Source: Pseudomonas entomophila | GTDB taxonomy: Bacteria > Pseudomonadota > Gammaproteobacteria > Pseudomonadales > Pseudomonadaceae | DNA length: 64,000 nucleotides | Direction: 5' to 3' | Assembly: GCF_013523125.1 (NCBI RefSeq) | Contig: NZ_JAAMQJ010000014.1 | Location: 39,555-103,554 of the forward strand | Part shown: piece after piece, positions 49,167 through 58,627 of the stretch | Numbering within the stretch: the first letter of the stretch is position 1 | Layout of the letters: each line of letters begins with the position of its first letter | The notes under the pieces: model-generated | Database searches by the model: none | What the model was told of the DNA's origin: nothing | Seen by the model: the letters and a program-made list of their open reading frames with translations, nothing else | Translations under genes and position numbers: made by a program

Positions 49167-49480
49167 CCGTGTAGGTTGGACAGTGGGTGGAAATGTAGTC
49201 GGACCAGGGATTGGGGAGTGGGTTCTTGATTGTGGAGCGGGTTGTGGTCGGTAACGCGCGTTCAGTCGTTCTCAGACGTCAGGGCACGATCGATGCAGCC
49301 ACGCTGTACGGGTACGCGATTCAAAGCTTAACCATCGCCTCCCCAACGCTTTCAGTGAAGAATGTCTCAGAGCGTTGAGGATGATGGTCTTTTCGACTCT
49401 GACTTCAGCATCATGCATCCTTAAAGGTACTGCCACCGGGGGATGACGGCGTCGTCATGCCTGGCCCTGCATACGCATCA
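49167..49480. other. intergenic stretch without recognisable features
   Basis: 314 bp; nothing gene-like, no clear hairpin or operator seen. It marks the change from high-GC flank to AT-richer DNA. Confidence 0.4.
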
Positions 49481-49914
49481 CTATTGCTGCAGGTAACGGT
49501 CTACCAACGCATAGCCTGATACTGACAGCAGCGGATAGGCGCGGTACTCATCCAGCGCCAGAATCCGAACAGGGAACCCGTTTCGATAAAGCGTCCCAGC
49601 CATATTGAACTCCAGCACCTGGTACGCCTCACTCAGGGTGCCACTTCGCAGCTTGGCCCACTCTCCCGTCAACAGCTTCTTGACGGCGGTGAGATGACCG
49701 TGAACTCGCCCCTGTGTTCCTTGAAGGTCATGTACGGTTTGTTATCAACTGCCGAAGGCTGCCCCACTGACCTGACGATAAATGCGAAGATGTTTTTGAA
49801 CTCACGTTCCGCACTGTCAGTGCCCATCCACACTATCTGCGCCACCGCACGTCGCCCATCCTCCATTGGAATGACGAACTCATCGCCTGGGCAAAAGCTG
49901 GGCTTGTCTTTCAT
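49481..49914 (-). pseudogene. Imm26-like immunity gene, frameshifted
   Basis: Two adjacent frames form one protein. The first (49914-49669) starts MKDKPSFCPGDEFVIPMEDGRR, typical of an Imm26-like N-terminus. It runs into an unrelated tail and stop after FTVIS. The second frame then continues with AVKKLLTGEWAKLRSG... to LVDRYLQQ at 49481. A single-base change near 49680 separates them. Either a decayed immunity gene or a sequencing error. Last gene of the minus-strand Rhs array. Confidence 0.65.
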
Positions 49915-50094
49915 GGAAGCGTCCTTTCAGCGTCACATTGCATGGCTTACAACCTACTCAGATTGTCGTATGTTGTATAGATCATGCAAATCTATGCCCC
50001 TATTGATCTGCGCATTGACATTACCTTCATATGGAAGAACCAATTCTTCCTTGTCAGGCCCATTCTCGATAGCCCTCACATGTCCACACCCACT

Positions 50095-50595
50095 CTACTC
50101 CTCCTCATCCAGCTCATCCACCCGTAGAGATTCACAAAACTCATCGAATGAGTGAGAAAGAAGCTTTTGGGCAGCCACGTGATTAACTGCCATTTCAACA
50201 TCAGGCTGAAACACATCAACGGCAAAATATACTATTTCTCCAGATGCCTTCTCGAAACATATAAAATTGCCAGCCTCATCCAAGGCAAACGGTAAAATAT
50301 GATCAGGGATGACCTTCCTGTGCCGCATGGCAAGTATGAAACCGACCAGGTGAGACATATCGCCATCAAACATACGACTTCCAGCCCTTAACGGCTTGAA
50401 ATATGCAATTACGATGGGCTCATAGTAAACATCCTCATTCCAAACCGTGCGATTCGGGACGCCTCCATTTGATGCAAGGTACAGGTCCTTGAATGCGATA
50501 GGGAAAGTGAAATCTAGAATTTTTTCAATTTCGGTTACAGCCGACAATTCAACAGGTGCATCGCCCTCAGATAAAAACAATGTATTTCTACTCAT
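50095..50595 (-). CDS. SUKH (SMI1/KNR4) immunity-type protein
   Basis: 166 residues, ATG at 50595. SUKH features: EIEKILDFTFPIAFKDLYLASNGGVP near the N-terminus, a central ILPFALDEAGNFICFEKASGEIVYF, and an acidic tail (DELDEEE). SUKH proteins neutralise nuclease-type toxins of polymorphic systems. AT-rich relative to the chromosome. No toxin gene directly upstream remains; it looks like an orphan immunity gene. Confidence 0.82.
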   Translation of the reverse strand: MSRNTLFLSEGDAPVELSAVTEIEKILDFTFPIAFKDLYLASNGGVPNRTVWNEDVYYEPIVIAYFKPLRAGSRMFDGDMSHLVGFILAMRHRKVIPDHILPFALDEAGNFICFEKASGEIVYFAVDVFQPDVEMAVNHVAAQKLLSHSFDEFCESLRVDELDEEE

Positions 50596-51142
50596 TTAGC
50601 CACCTATTGACGGTTTCTGCATAGACTGACCTGTAGACAATCCATCTCTCAAAAAGTGGCAGCGGCTATCAGAAAGCCATGCTCAGTTCGACCCAAATAA
50701 ATACTTCTCGATTCCTTGTAGACGTCCCTATGAATCATCCTATGGCCTGCATACCTCGCATGAGGGGGATCTCCACACACGCACTCTGCACCTTTACCAG
50801 CGGAGGCTCACAGGCGTGTCACCACTATCATTCCCACTGTCACGGCTTGGTCGAGCGCAGCAGACTAGAGCTTTTAGAGAGAGAACTCCTCAGAAAGATG
50901 AGGCGATTCACCTGCATGTCCCTTGACTTCCAGAAACTGCCATGCGCAATAGAATGTTCGGCCCCTTCGGATGCTGATATACTACGCCTGCTTCTCTGTA
51001 ACGGTGCTGGCTCTCAGCTGGGCGAATATGTGAGATAAAAATTCCAAGACGCGAGACAACTCACATAACCTTTAAAAAATAATTATCTTCGCCTACCCTA
51101 GCAACTCACCACTGCCTCCCGTTACAACCACCCTTACTAATG
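50596..51142. other. AT-richer gap, no supported gene
   Basis: 547 bp. A 119-codon plus-strand frame at 50679-51038 exists but is histidine/cysteine-rich with no homology sense and no ribosome site; the minus strand is full of stops. Probably remnant DNA from past tip or immunity exchange. Confidence 0.4.
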
Positions 51143-51697
51143 CTAGGGCTCAAACCTTAAGCCACGAACCGAGCGACTTTCAAAAATTGACCTCACTCGC
51201 TCCTTGACAACGATTACAGTAAAATCCTCTTCAGCCCTAACCACATCATCTGAAAGCTCTAAGCTTTCATCCAATACAATTTTACTAAACCAACTGGGGC
51301 CGTCTGGCATTGTGCTAATCAGAGGCTCACTCACAGACTTTTCCAGATCCAAAGCTCGTGACGACCCTATGACATTAAATATTTTATACCCTGGTAACGA
51401 TGTATTACCCAGAATCAAACTTGCCTCCAAAAACTCCACGCCTGAAATATTCTCCTCAACCATTATATTGTAGAGCCTAGGCGATATTAAACCAGGACCA
51501 TCACTAAAGAAAAAGTCATACGACAGCAACCGGGATGCGCTTATTTTCTTAGAGTCCTCAAAAGATGCTTTTACCTCTCCTTCTATGGGCACGCCCATAC
51601 TGAAAATTCCGTGATCTTCGCCAGAGAGTAGGTGCATTTTCAGCCAGTAGCTTTCCGGATAATTTCTTGAAATCGTCAATACAAAATTTCTAGTCAA
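51143..51697 (-). CDS. Imm11/DUF1629-like immunity protein, orphan paralogue
   Basis: 184 residues; TTG start with AAGGAGG just upstream. It is clearly related to the protein at 53477-54043: shared YPE(S/K)YWLK start, YDFxxSDGP motif, a central GYxxxN(V/I) segment, (S/R)MP(D/E)GP, AEED, and a C-terminal RG(L/V).F pattern. Low GC. Probably an immunity protein left from an earlier Rhs tip. Gap of 34 bp after the 269-residue gene suggests one transcript. Confidence 0.75.
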   Translation of the reverse strand: MTRNFVLTISRNYPESYWLKMHLLSGEDHGIFSMGVPIEGEVKASFEDSKKISASRLLSYDFFFSDGPGLISPRLYNIMVEENISGVEFLEASLILGNTSLPGYKIFNVIGSSRALDLEKSVSEPLISTMPDGPSWFSKIVLDESLELSDDVVRAEEDFTVIVVKERVRSIFESRSVRGLRFEP

Positions 51698-51731
51698 ACA
51701 CCCTCCTTCTCATGAATTAAATACACACACC

Positions 51732-52541
51732 TCATGGCAATCTTTTACCCAATGAACCTTTGGCAGGTCTTGATCTCCAAGACAACAAAACACCTAGCTC
51801 CCCTAGGTATTTATTAACACACTCGAGAGCCTCTTCTTTTACAGACCACAACCATCGCTCCTTACCAGCTCTTTCCAAACTTCCAATCTTTTTGTTTTGC
51901 TCGATCCACTCCTCTAGCGACCCGTCTTTCACCCGCAATAATAAGTGCTCCTTGCTCAGCACATTCAAAGGATAAATCATTCTTAGATGCGCACTCACAC
52001 CCTCATCTTTGCAATTACTAGCTCTCCTCACTAGGCTTTTAAACTTGGTCGTCTCCTCAAAATCATAAAGCTTTATAAGATCGTGTACTGATCCATAACT
52101 AAAAGCCTTTGAAACACTCCCGCAACCATATCCAATCCCGTAACCACACTTATCTACCAACTGCGAACCTTTTAAAAACTTAACTGCTAGCTCGAACGCT
52201 TTTTCAGGCTCGAGCGCTACTTGAACGTCAATATGGGGAAAATTACCAAATTCATTAGTACTATAGCCATACGATGCCACCCATGGATCAATATCGCCAT
52301 TTTTATGGTAAATCCTAAATGCAGATACATCACCCGACCTTATTTTTTCTTCTAGCGTATCGACATGCACTTCCACCACATCGTGATCACCATCATGATC
52401 CCCCTGGGCTAAATATATGTAATAACAGGCTGACTTGACTTCAAGGCCGAACATCGAAAATAAAGAAACCCCCTCCTTTAAGGCAAGTTCTGGGGATAAG
52501 CCGCCAATACCGTAAAAAGCCAAGCCTAAGCAGCCGCTCAT
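51732..52541 (-). CDS. 269-residue protein of unknown family in the Rhs array
   Basis: ATG at 52541 preceded by GGAGGTGCT, an excellent ribosome site. No signal peptide and no clear helix. Features: a His/Asp-rich segment GDHDGDHDVVEVHVD, IYHKNGDIDPWVASYGY, and GYGIGYGCGSVSKAFSYGS. AT-rich codons unlike the core genes. It directly follows the decayed Rhs core fragment, the position where a tip or its immunity partner normally sits. Immunity protein is the more likely guess because it starts independently. Confidence 0.7.
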   Translation of the reverse strand: MSGCLGLAFYGIGGLSPELALKEGVSLFSMFGLEVKSACYYIYLAQGDHDGDHDVVEVHVDTLEEKIRSGDVSAFRIYHKNGDIDPWVASYGYSTNEFGNFPHIDVQVALEPEKAFELAVKFLKGSQLVDKCGYGIGYGCGSVSKAFSYGSVHDLIKLYDFEETTKFKSLVRRASNCKDEGVSAHLRMIYPLNVLSKEHLLLRVKDGSLEEWIEQNKKIGSLERAGKERWLWSVKEEALECVNKYLGELGVLLSWRSRPAKGSLGKRLP

Positions 52542-52579
52542 AGCACCTCCAAAATCAAGTCATCCAGAATCATTTCCCT

Positions 52580-53400
52580 CCCTGCTACAAGAAGCGCCTC
52601 TGCTCGGCCACTCCGTCGACCTCGGCGTGCTTGCAAACTCGCCGGACCAAGCTGTCATAGCGGTATTGCCCAGTCGCCGTCAGCACCAGCCACAAACCTC
52701 TCGGCTTTGACCAACCGATTCTCACAATCGTACTCAAACCGCTGCTCCGTGACAGGTCCCGAGAATTTCTCGATCAGGTTGCCCACGCATCGTGTCGATA
52801 CTCGCAGTTGCGCCACTTGGCGATCCGGTTGTCGGTAACCCTGGCAAACTGCCGCGCGTTGAAATACAACCGGTTGCCTGCCGCGTCGTAGCGGAATTCT
52901 TCACTGCTGAGAATCGAACCTGTACCACGACTGTGCAACTGCCCGTTGGCCTGATAGCTATACCGCGTCTCACCCCGCAGCTTGTCCAGCGTACGCACCA
53001 ACTCTCCCGCTGGGTCGTACTCGTAACGGCGATGGATCGGATTGTAGCGGTGCTCCACATACAGCTCCGTATGGATCCCCGCATTATGCACCTGCGACAG
53101 CTTGTTGGCAGGCAGCGTCGAGGCGTACTGCCAGGCCTTGCGGCCCATGGCGTCGTAGCCAAAGAGCTGGTGAGCTTGCCTTGTGTTCGATATACCTCGC
53201 GGTGCAGATCATCACGCTCGATGTCGCTGATGACCTGCCCATCCAGGTTGATCTAGTGCAGAGGACCACTGCCGTAGTACAGGTGATTGACCTCGCCTAT
53301 CGGACAAAATCAGCGCGGTAGTCTTATCGAGCGAACCATACGCGTCTGTTAGCGTGTCGCCAGACGTAAATCCATAGTCCGCCTGCCCAGTGCATTGTAG
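52580..53400 (-). pseudogene. decayed Rhs core fragment, second copy
   Basis: Closely matches the intact Rhs gene between about 54825 and 55600 (LRGETRY-YQANGQL, EEFRYDAAGNRL, CENRLVKAE). It is broken: a nonsense change turns the CAG of LHQIN into TAG (near 53253), a base is lost where the intact gene has a C4 run (near 52783), and another indel lies near 53165. It lacks both the PAAR end and the last part of the core (no DPLGL). A relic of a displaced Rhs 3' module. Confidence 0.88.
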
Positions 53401-53476
53401 ATGTATGCCAGTATCTGGACAGGATGTACATACTGGCATACCATATTAAAGATCAATTTTTGAACAAGATCAATTA

Positions 53477-54043
53477 TTACATGCCGTCTAGCTCTTCGAA
53501 AAACGCAACACCCTTAAGCTGCGCACTGCTTAATAGCTGAGCTAGATTGTCGCTAACAATAATTCTAGCGCGATCTTCTTCCGCAAGGAACATTTCATGC
53601 TTTGGACTGCTACTCAACAAGCTAATGCGCTCAAAATTTTTCGGCCCCTCAGGCATCGACCTCAATAGCGGACCATAAATACATTTATCCATATCAAAAG
53701 CTTTGTCGATATTTAAAATATTTACCACATAATAACCGGAACGATTCTCCCCATTAATAAAAATCTTTGCAGGCACCAACTGAACATCAGCACGACAAGC
53801 TTGATCAAGAACCTGTGCAAACTTCTCCGTGATGACATCAGGCCCATCACTTGAAAGGAAATCATACTTTGAAAAAGAAGAAATACTGACACGGCCTTTT
53901 AAATGAAATTGCAAGGCTTTAGAGGTACACTCATACCGCTGTCCTCCCGAAAATTCAAAATAATCCGGATTTACTTCCCGATCGTACTTCAGCCAATATT
54001 TCTCAGGATAATCATCTGAACCCATTAAGATCTTCATCCACAT
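53477..54043 (-). CDS. Imm11/DUF1629-like immunity protein, cognate to the AHH Rhs toxin
   Basis: 188 residues. The ATG at 54043 overlaps the Rhs stop by 10 bp (ACATGTGGATGA), so translation is coupled to the toxin. Motifs: YPEKYWLKYDRE, YDFLSSDGPDVITEKF, SGYYVVNILNIDKAFDMDK, MPEGPKNFERI, and a C-terminal VSDNLAQLLSSAQLKGVAFFE typical of Imm11/Imm43-type proteins. Cytoplasmic. Low GC like the toxin tip. Paralogue at 51143-51697. Confidence 0.85.
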   Translation of the reverse strand: MWMKILMGSDDYPEKYWLKYDREVNPDYFEFSGGQRYECTSKALQFHLKGRVSISSFSKYDFLSSDGPDVITEKFAQVLDQACRADVQLVPAKIFINGENRSGYYVVNILNIDKAFDMDKCIYGPLLRSMPEGPKNFERISLLSSSPKHEMFLAEEDRARIIVSDNLAQLLSSAQLKGVAFFEELDGM

Positions 54044-57000
54044 GTAACCCTTATCGATTTTTTATTCAACATGATGACTCCCCTTCGTAACTTTTGCCGA
54101 TTTTTGCTAATTAATTCCTCGACAGCCAAGCGGTACTGATCGGCTGTCCAATTATGTTGACCCCCGATGGCATGGATCTTGTCAAGGCCTTGTCTAACCT
54201 CTGTATTATATACACGATGTGAGCCGCGATGGATCGTTCTCACTTCGTGAAACTCGGGCGACGTGGGCAAATATATAACATTTTTCAAGTTGTGAATATT
54301 GATGCCAGATGCTAAAAATGCAGGATGTGTCGCTAGCTGTTGCGGTATTATGTGATGCTTTTGAAACCCAGCGATACTGGGCATGGTGTTATACGTCAAC
54401 AATCCTAATGGATCTATCCAAGCCATTGGATTAGGCGCATATCTGTAAAGATTTACCCCTCCCTCAGTGCCTATTGGATCTTGACAAACATAACGTCCTA
54501 TTACTGCATCATAGCAGCGAAATCCGTTATAGTAGAGCCCACTTTCAATATCTGAATATTGTCCCTGAAACCGCAAATTCTGCTCAACCGCTTGGACTAT
54601 AAACTGCTCCACGTGCCCCCAAGCGCGATACGTCACTTGCCATACTACTTCCCCATCAGCATTGGTCAGTTCCAATGGCGTTCCAATCTGATCGGTATGG
54701 AAATAGTAAACCTGCCGCCCTCCAGCTTCGTCATCGTCTATACGTGCCAACGGCGCATAGCTGTTCGGCTCGTACATGTACAGCCGATCCGTCTCTGCCG
54801 TCTGCTCACGCAACATGCGCAGCCCCTGCCACAAGAAACGCCTCTGCTCGATCACTCCATCAACCTCGGCATGCTTGCAAACTCGCCGGCCCAAGCTGTC
54901 ATAGCAGTATTGTCCAGTCGCCGTCAGCTTACCTGCCACAAAGGTCTCGGCCTTGACCAACCGATTCTCGCAGTCGTACTCAAATCGCTGCTCCGTAGCA
55001 GGCCCCGAGAACTTCTCGATCAGGTTGCCCCACGCATCGTACCGATACTCGCAGTTGCGCCACTTGGCGATCCGGTTGTCCGTGACCCTGGCAAACTGCC
55101 GCGCACTGAAATCCAACCGGTTACCTGCCGCGTCGTAGCGGAACTCTTCACTGGTGAGGATCGACCCCGTATCACGGCTGCGCAACTGCCCGTTGGCCTG
55201 ATAGGTGTACCGCGTCTCACCGCGCAGCTTGTCCAGCGTACGTACCAACTCCCCCGCCGGGTCATACTCGTAACGGCGATGAATCGGGTTGTAGCGGTGC
55301 TCCACGTACAGCTCCGTATGGATCCCCGCATTGTGCACCTGCGACAGCTTGTCGGCAGGCAGCGTCGAGGCGTACTGCCAGGCTTTGCGGCCCATGGCGT
55401 CGTAGCCGAAGCAACTGGTGAGCTTGCCTTGGGTGCGGTACACCTCGCGGTGCAGGTCGTCACGCTCGATGTCGCTGATGACCTGCCCATCCAGGTTGAT
55501 CTGGTGCAGGTGGCCACTGCCGTAGTACAGGTGATTGACCTTGCGTCCATCGGGCAAGGTCAGCGTGGTCAGGTTGTCCAGCGGGTCATATTCATAACCT
55601 AGGGTGCCATCAGGCGTGATCTCCTGGGTCAGCCGCCCCAGGATGTCATACGCATACTCGAGCTTCTCCGGCAGGATACCCATCGTGCGCTTGGCACGCG
55701 GGGTGGGTTGGCGCTCGATGCTCAGCAGGCGGTCGCTGTCATCGTAGGTGTAGAAGTGCTGGCCGTCCGTATTGGTTCTGCTGATCAACCGGCCGATCGT
55801 GTCGCGCTCGAATTCAGTGTGCCGCTCCGGGCGCTCGCCATTTTCGCCATAACCGATCTCATCCAACCGGATAAGGTGGCCGCTCACGTTATAGGCAAAA
55901 CGCCGCGTCAGGTTGTCTACCCGCACCTCTTCGCTCAGACGATCCGAAGCGTCGTAGGCGAAGCGGTAGCTGGCGTTGTTTTCGTTGACCAGCGCCGTCA
56001 GGCGGAGGGCTTTGTCATACTCGTAGCGTACCCATTCGCCATTGGCATCCTGGCGCGCACTCGGCAGGCCCCGGGCGGTGCGCTGAAGGCAGGTGGTCTG
56101 GCCCTTGCCGTCGGTATGGGTAAGGACTTGGCCCAATGCGTTGTAGGTAAAGGTTTCCTTGCTGCCATCAGGGTGTGCGATGCGCAGCACCTCACCATCG
56201 GGCTTGCGCTCGAGGCGGGTGGCGTTCTGCAGGGCATCAATGACTTCGACCAGATGCTGGCGCTCGTCATAGCGGTACCAAGTGCTCTTGCCCGAGCAGT
56301 CCTGGAAACGCTCGACCTGGGCGTAGCTGTTCCACCACAGGTATTTGGACTTGTGGGTGGGGTCGATGATGGTGTGCGGCAGACCGTCCGGGCTGTTCAG
56401 GTATTCGGTGACCTGCCCGAGCGGATCGGTCTCGGACAGCAGGGTGCCTTCGTCATTGTACTGCGCTTTCCACACACTGCCGTCGGGGAAGCGGGTCTCG
56501 GTGACCAGAGGCGTTCCCAGGTGATGCTTGTAGCGAATGCTGCGCCCCAGCGGATCGGTTTCTTCGACCAGGCGGGAGTACTCGTCGTACTTGAAGGCCA
56601 ATCGATTGTCATCAGGCAAGGTGATGCCGATCAGGTTGCCAAACTCATCCATGTCCATGGCGTACCGCTCGCCGCCAAAGTCGCGACTGGCGATGACCCG
56701 GTTGTCCTTGTTATACCGAACCTCCAGCTCACGCCCCAGCACGTCGGTCGCCCAGCGCGTACGCGTGGCAAAGTCGTAGCGGAACTGGTAGTGCTCGCCA
56801 TCCCCGGTCCAGTGCTCGACGACACGTGGTTTGCCGTCCAGCACTTCCCAGCGGTAGTCGCAGGTCAGGTCCAGCGCATTGGTGTGCTGGGTCATGAGCC
56901 TGTCGGTGTAGCTGAAGCGCCGCACCGTGTCGCCGTTGCGGTTGATCACGGCGTTCAGTTGGCCATGCTCGTCGTACCGGTAACGTACCAAGGTCTCGAC

Positions 57001-58221
57001 GGCCATATTGTCGACCACACGTTTCACGTCGGTCAGGCGTCCCAGGGGATGATCGTAGTGCAGGTGCACACGGTGCGGCCCAGGCGCGACGATATCGGTC
57101 AGCCGACCCTCCGGCTCGCGAACGAAGTGCAGATAGTGCCCGAGCGCATTCTCGATCCGCTGTAGCGGCACAGGCGTGTCGTCATCAGGCACCTCGCCGA
57201 AATAGAAAAACACGTTATCCAGCGTCTGCACCAGGTAGTGCCCACCCTGTGTCCGCACTAGGTGAATGCTTTCGTGAGGGTGGTAGATGCTCTCGCCAGG
57301 GGCCAGATCGATGAAGGGCACCAGCCGGCCCTGGTTATCGGTCAGGTACACGAACCCGCCGCAGCGGCTCAGGTGTTGCTCCCACGGCAGCATCCAGCCC
57401 TGGCCCAGCACGCTGTCGACGGTCAGGTCGCTGGCGTAGAAGCGGGTCCATTCCAAGGGCATCATCCCCGGCAGCACGAAGTCGGTCTCGTCGACCAGCA
57501 CCTTGCGGCCGGTGGACAGGTCCACGGGGTTGCCGAGGAAGCCGCCCACCACGCGTTCGATGGCTGGGCCGATGAGGTAGACGGTGGCCAGGTAGCTGGC
57601 AGCAATCGTCGCGCCGGTGCGCAGCGCGCAGGGCATCGCAGCCTTGAGGCCAGCCTGGATGCCCAGGCGGTAGACGGCGAACACCGAGCGCCCCATGCTG
57701 GCCATGACCATGAGGATATCGACGCCCACGCGCAGCGTGTTCGAGACCTCCTCCTCGACCGGCAGGTAGCGGTCGGTACCGCCGCCGATGAACACGTTGT
57801 TGGAGCCGCTGGCGATCCGTGAGCCGCAGGTGAGCTTGTCACCCCTGCGGGCGGCGGGCTGGCCATTGATGAAGACGTTGGTGGAGCCTTCGGCCACCCG
57901 TACGGTAGGCGGGTGTTTCTCGCACTTGGCCGTGCTGGCCGTGGCGAGCGCGGCGTTGCGTCCGTTGATGAACACGTCCGGTGAACAGCCGGGTCGCTCG
58001 ATCTGTCCGCTGGGGGAGCTGGACAACGAGCCGAGGAATTCACCCGCCTGGGGCAACAGGCCGGCGACGATGCCGACCAGCAACAACCCCCCGAAGCCCA
58101 GGGTGCAGACACTGAAAGCAGCGTAGCTGGCCAGGGCCAGGCCGATGACGGCGCCGGTGAGAAACCCACCCAGCGCGCTGGTGTGTTCGATCTCGTCGTA
58201 CAGGCGTGCAGCTTCGAACAT
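54034..58221 (-). CDS. PAAR-Rhs polymorphic toxin with C-terminal AHH nuclease tip
   Basis: 1395 residues. Hydrophobic N-terminus (about 18-55, two helices); PAAR-like region about 75-160 with three VFINGx/VFIGGG turns; a second hydrophobic zone about 165-235; DUF6531-type GNPVDLSTGRKVLVDETDF about 240; YD repeats to about 1150; core end DPIGTEGGVNLYRYAPNPMAWIDPLGL at about 1248-1274. The tip (1275-1395) has KHHIIPQQLATH and HRGSHRVYNTEV, the AHH branch of the HNH/EndoVII nucleases. PAAR places it on the T6SS spike. The tip is clearly AT-richer than the core, a sign of tip exchange. Immunity gene overlaps the stop. No EagR chaperone or vgrG is seen nearby. Confidence 0.93.
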   Translation of the reverse strand: MFEAARLYDEIEHTSALGGFLTGAVIGLALASYAAFSVCTLGFGGLLLVGIVAGLLPQAGEFLGSLSSSPSGQIERPGCSPDVFINGRNAALATASTAKCEKHPPTVRVAEGSTNVFINGQPAARRGDKLTCGSRIASGSNNVFIGGGTDRYLPVEEEVSNTLRVGVDILMVMASMGRSVFAVYRLGIQAGLKAAMPCALRTGATIAASYLATVYLIGPAIERVVGGFLGNPVDLSTGRKVLVDETDFVLPGMMPLEWTRFYASDLTVDSVLGQGWMLPWEQHLSRCGGFVYLTDNQGRLVPFIDLAPGESIYHPHESIHLVRTQGGHYLVQTLDNVFFYFGEVPDDDTPVPLQRIENALGHYLHFVREPEGRLTDIVAPGPHRVHLHYDHPLGRLTDVKRVVDNMAVETLVRYRYDEHGQLNAVINRNGDTVRRFSYTDRLMTQHTNALDLTCDYRWEVLDGKPRVVEHWTGDGEHYQFRYDFATRTRWATDVLGRELEVRYNKDNRVIASRDFGGERYAMDMDEFGNLIGITLPDDNRLAFKYDEYSRLVEETDPLGRSIRYKHHLGTPLVTETRFPDGSVWKAQYNDEGTLLSETDPLGQVTEYLNSPDGLPHTIIDPTHKSKYLWWNSYAQVERFQDCSGKSTWYRYDERQHLVEVIDALQNATRLERKPDGEVLRIAHPDGSKETFTYNALGQVLTHTDGKGQTTCLQRTARGLPSARQDANGEWVRYEYDKALRLTALVNENNASYRFAYDASDRLSEEVRVDNLTRRFAYNVSGHLIRLDEIGYGENGERPERHTEFERDTIGRLISRTNTDGQHFYTYDDSDRLLSIERQPTPRAKRTMGILPEKLEYAYDILGRLTQEITPDGTLGYEYDPLDNLTTLTLPDGRKVNHLYYGSGHLHQINLDGQVISDIERDDLHREVYRTQGKLTSCFGYDAMGRKAWQYASTLPADKLSQVHNAGIHTELYVEHRYNPIHRRYEYDPAGELVRTLDKLRGETRYTYQANGQLRSRDTGSILTSEEFRYDAAGNRLDFSARQFARVTDNRIAKWRNCEYRYDAWGNLIEKFSGPATEQRFEYDCENRLVKAETFVAGKLTATGQYCYDSLGRRVCKHAEVDGVIEQRRFLWQGLRMLREQTAETDRLYMYEPNSYAPLARIDDDEAGGRQVYYFHTDQIGTPLELTNADGEVVWQVTYRAWGHVEQFIVQAVEQNLRFQGQYSDIESGLYYNGFRCYDAVIGRYVCQDPIGTEGGVNLYRYAPNPMAWIDPLGLLTYNTMPSIAGFQKHHIIPQQLATHPAFLASGINIHNLKNVIYLPTSPEFHEVRTIHRGSHRVYNTEVRQGLDKIHAIGGQHNWTADQYRLAVEELISKNRQKLRRGVIMLNKKSIRVTCG

Positions 58222-58627
58222 GGGCCTAGCCTCGCGCGTAGTTCATACGAGACGAGGGGCAACGAGCGGGTATGTCGAGAAGTCGATCCATGGGTGAGGC
58301 CATCCTTTGGTCTGTCGCGTCGAGCGTCCTTGCGCGGCGGGTGCAGCTTTGACGTCGCCCTGGCCAGGCCTTGTGAATGGCGCTGACGGCAACGGTCGAC
58401 TGCCGAGATGAAGCGGCGCAGTGGACGATGGAGTGTGACAACGGGTCGGGCGCGATGTTGCAACCCGCCGTTGTCGCCACGTCCACATACTGGCTGGCGC
58501 AGAAACAAAGACCAGTCGTCCCGTTCCCAAGCAAGAGAGGGAAATTTCCTATGGACGAGACTGATCAGTGAAGCGCGCTCCCGACACGCCTGTCGAAAAG
58601 CGCTGGACGGCTCGAGCGCAGGAAGCG
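58222..58627. other. intergenic region upstream of rhs
   Basis: 406 bp separating rhs from the upstream membrane-protein pair on the same strand. Presumably holds the rhs promoter; no clear operator, terminator or small gene recognised. Confidence 0.4.

Noticed and set aside
50679..51038. 119-codon plus-strand frame rich in His and Cys
   Set aside because: No ribosome site, atypical composition, no recognisable domain, opposite to the array.
51143..52541. Toxin tip encoded by the genes after the decayed Rhs fragment
   Set aside because: Both have their own ribosome sites and are not in frame with the Rhs core; immunity or unknown is the safer call.
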